DNA from: Branchipolynoe longqiensis
Taxonomy: Eukaryota > Annelida > Polychaeta > Phyllodocida > Polynoidae
DNA: 64,000 bases
Assembly: GCA_030323885.1 (NCBI GenBank)
Contig: CM059186.1
Coordinates: 154,165,064 to 154,229,063 of the forward strand
Direction: 5' to 3'
The translations under genes were made by a program, and so were the position numbers. Numbering within the stretch: position 1 is the first letter of the stretch; each line of letters starts with the position of its first letter. Below are positions 62,161 to 64,000 of the stretch, piece by piece. The notes under the pieces are model-generated. The model made no database searches. It saw nothing but the letters and a program-made list of their open reading frames with translations, and was not told where the DNA came from.

Positions 62161-62430
62161 GCATTAGTCTCACTATGGGTTGCGACCACTTGCAGCCACT
62201 TTGCGACCAAAAGTCAGTGACTTTCTTGCGACCAAAGCCAAAAAAAAGGTGTGGAAAAAATGGTTGGCGATAGCTCAGTGACTGGTCTTTGGTGCAGCAC
62301 CTGCAACCTGCTTGTAACTGAAATGGTTGTCCGGAGGTTACTGGTCCGGAGGTTACTGGCAACCATCGTAATGTGGTCGCAAGGTGGTCGCAAAGTGATT
62401 GCAAGCGATTGCACGTGGAGTGTGACTGGG
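62161..62430. mobile_element. MITE related to 52468-52901
   Basis: Left 'GGTTGCGACCACTTGCAGCC' and right 'GATTGCACGTGGAGTGTGAC' then TGGG are imperfectly inverted. Same TTGCGACCA/TGGTCGCAA theme. Confidence 0.5.
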
Positions 62431-62565
62431 ATATTAGGTCTGTCACACCAGCCCTGACAGCAACAACAAAAACCATGATGGATCCCCCTCAAACCGACAA
62501 TGCACTATCATAGCTGTAGCTAAGCATTTTCGTTTGTGGGTTCGATCAATTCTTGGAACTGACAA

Positions 62566-63019
62566 GTGCTGAAGGTGAAAGGCACTAAGGGGTGGGGGTG
62601 GGGGGTCTGTGGGTATGCCCACCAGGGAATTTGTTTATGTAGACGCTTTGAAATGCCATTTCAAGACATTTCAGGGAGGTTACATACTGGACTGCTTTTT
62701 TGGTGGTGGAGGGGTGGTGGAAGGGGGGGGGGGGGTGCTTACACTCACTAGCTATGGCCCTGATATCTTAAGAACGAATTTGACAGATGGTGGTCTGATA
62801 CAATTTAGTTTATCAGTGATGTATTGTGTATACATGTTCAGTATTGTTCAAATCATACCTTTTGCTCATATGTGTCTTGCTTGGTTGGCAGAAGTAACCA
62901 TAGTTGATAGTACTACTACTAGTACTAGTAGCTGGGTTAGTTATGGTTCTATGGTCTTTATTTATTTGTTTGCTTATTTAGTTATTCACAATGCTTTGGA
63001 AGCAGCTTACTGGACATAG
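62566..63019. other. No supported gene; G-rich run
   Basis: A 136-codon frame crosses a G-run at 62720-62735 and ends 'HNALEAAYWT'. No domain, no homologue recognised. Confidence 0.3.
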
Positions 63020-63029
63020 GATTACCATA

Positions 63030-64000
63030 TTGGACTATTGAGATAACTTACCTGGATAACGGATTAGCTTATTGGAACATAGGGAGAGTTTACTGGAATG
63101 TAGGGTTAATTTATTCGAAAATAGCCTTGGGTTACTAGAACATAGGGTTAACTTATTGGAATATATGGCAAAGACCCTATAACACTAAGATGGCTCACTC
63201 CCTATCTCTCCCATGGTAATGTAAATTTTGCAGTGCCACCTTGTGGTGGGTTTGATCAGCCCGGCTACTGGTTGGTGTTTCACATGTAAACACATACAAT
63301 TATATTATACATGAGATAGGTAAGTGTGACTACATATCAATATGAAATTGCTATGAACAAATACACATCATCATCAGCATCATCATCATCATTGCCATCA
63401 TCACGCATCTTTCACATTCATATATACATTTATACATATAATATCTCTCAACTGTTTAACCAAGAGAACAGCCAGCGCACCAAGTGGTGGGTTTGATCAT
63501 TTTGATTACACAGTACAGGCTGAGTGAGCCGTCTTAGTATTATAGGGTCTTTGTATACAGTTAGCTTAATGGGACATCGGGTCACCTTATTTGGGTATAG
63601 GGTTAACTGCATGGACTGTTCAGTTAGCTTACTGCGATATAGGGTTAGCTTACTGGACCTTTTAGCTAACTTACTGGAATATAGTGTTAGCGTTCTGAAA
63701 TATTAGGTTAGCTTATTTGGATATAGGGTAAGCTTACTGGTCTGTTGGATTAGCTTATTTTAGTGTAGGCTTAGCTTACTGGACAATTGTTGAATTAGCC
63801 TACTGGGATATAGCATTTGCTTACTAGACTCGAATTAACGCTTATGATATATGGTTAGCTTTCTGAAATATACCTTTATACAGTTCGCTTACTGGACTAT
63901 TGGATTAGCTGACTGGGATATAAGATCAGCCTACTAGACTATTGTGTTAGCGTACGGAGCTATTGGTTCAGCTTATGGAACTACTGAATTAACTTGCTGG
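63030..64000 (+). repeat. Degenerate ~20-bp minisatellite to the window edge
   Basis: Consensus near ATAGGGTTAGCTTACTGGA, with many variants (TTATTGGAACATAGGGTTAAC, TTAGCTTACTGGAC). It spans 63030-63170 and 63553-64000 and is split by a MITE. Confidence 0.8.
63171..63552. mobile_element. MITE within the minisatellite
   Basis: Inverted ends AAAGACCCTATAACACTAAG / inverse of CTTAGTATTATAGGGTCTTT extend about 30 bp to GAGTGAGCC. Inside are a CATCAT microsatellite (63366-63408) and a direct repeat with 'GGTGGGTTTGATCA' (63241, 63486). Confidence 0.7.

Overview
Eukaryotic, metazoan nuclear DNA. There are no operons or ribosome binding sites. Coding sequence lies in short exons with GT-AG introns, and most of the window is transposable-element (TE) sequence nested several layers deep. 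Three facts suggest a marine invertebrate: abundant tRNA-headed SINEs whose body resembles the Nin-DC type, a DIRS-group tyrosine-recombinase retrotransposon, and many Harbinger elements and MITEs. I cannot name the phylum with confidence; a mollusc-like or other non-vertebrate bilaterian is only an inference.

Only two host genes are recognisable. At the left edge (1-1290, +) are the last two coding exons of a sodium/solute symporter of the SLC5 (SGLT-like) family. At 42745-54675 (+) an eight-exon gene encodes a DHRS7-type short-chain dehydrogenase/reductase. Its predicted length is 342 aa, all exon phases agree, and the SDR motifs and Ser-Tyr-Lys residues are present. Its introns hold a TTAA-flanked MITE, an inverted-repeat element with an internal ~205-bp satellite, a 5'-truncated LINE inserted in a SINE, and several other repeats.

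Between the two genes lies a TE cluster. 1.3-15 kb holds SINEs and MITEs, including a 715-bp MITE with a CTG target duplication. 15.3-24.8 kb holds a decayed PIF/Harbinger element ('A'): a MADF-type DNA-binding gene (+) and a DDE transposase (-). A 5.3-kb Ty3/Gypsy element (18951-24259; LTRs identical by eye; 5-bp duplication ACCGG) splits that transposase. 25.15-41.18 kb holds two head-to-head members of a second, CTG-targeting Harbinger family. One is a short non-autonomous copy ('D', 25152-28801), itself carrying a third Harbinger ('B', 25802-28704, TAA duplication). The other is a 12.4-kb copy ('C', 28805-41178) with a nearly complete three-exon HARBI1-like transposase and a Myb/SANT-like (NAIF1-like) partner on the other strand. 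A 5.3-kb Ngaro/PAT-like tyrosine-recombinase retrotransposon (34308-39628) sits inside the Myb-like gene and shows the split-direct-repeat layout A1-ORFs-B1-A2-B2.

Right of DHRS7 (54.7-64 kb) I see no host gene. This stretch holds MITEs, dispersed repeats, a 59-bp LINE-tail insertion with an 11-bp target duplication, and a degenerate ~20-bp minisatellite interrupted by a MITE.

No entirely new system is visible. The most unusual content is the layered TE architecture and a few well-resolved mutational events: a templated palindromic insertion, a Gypsy element with twin LTRs but disabled frames, and the head-to-head Harbinger palindrome.
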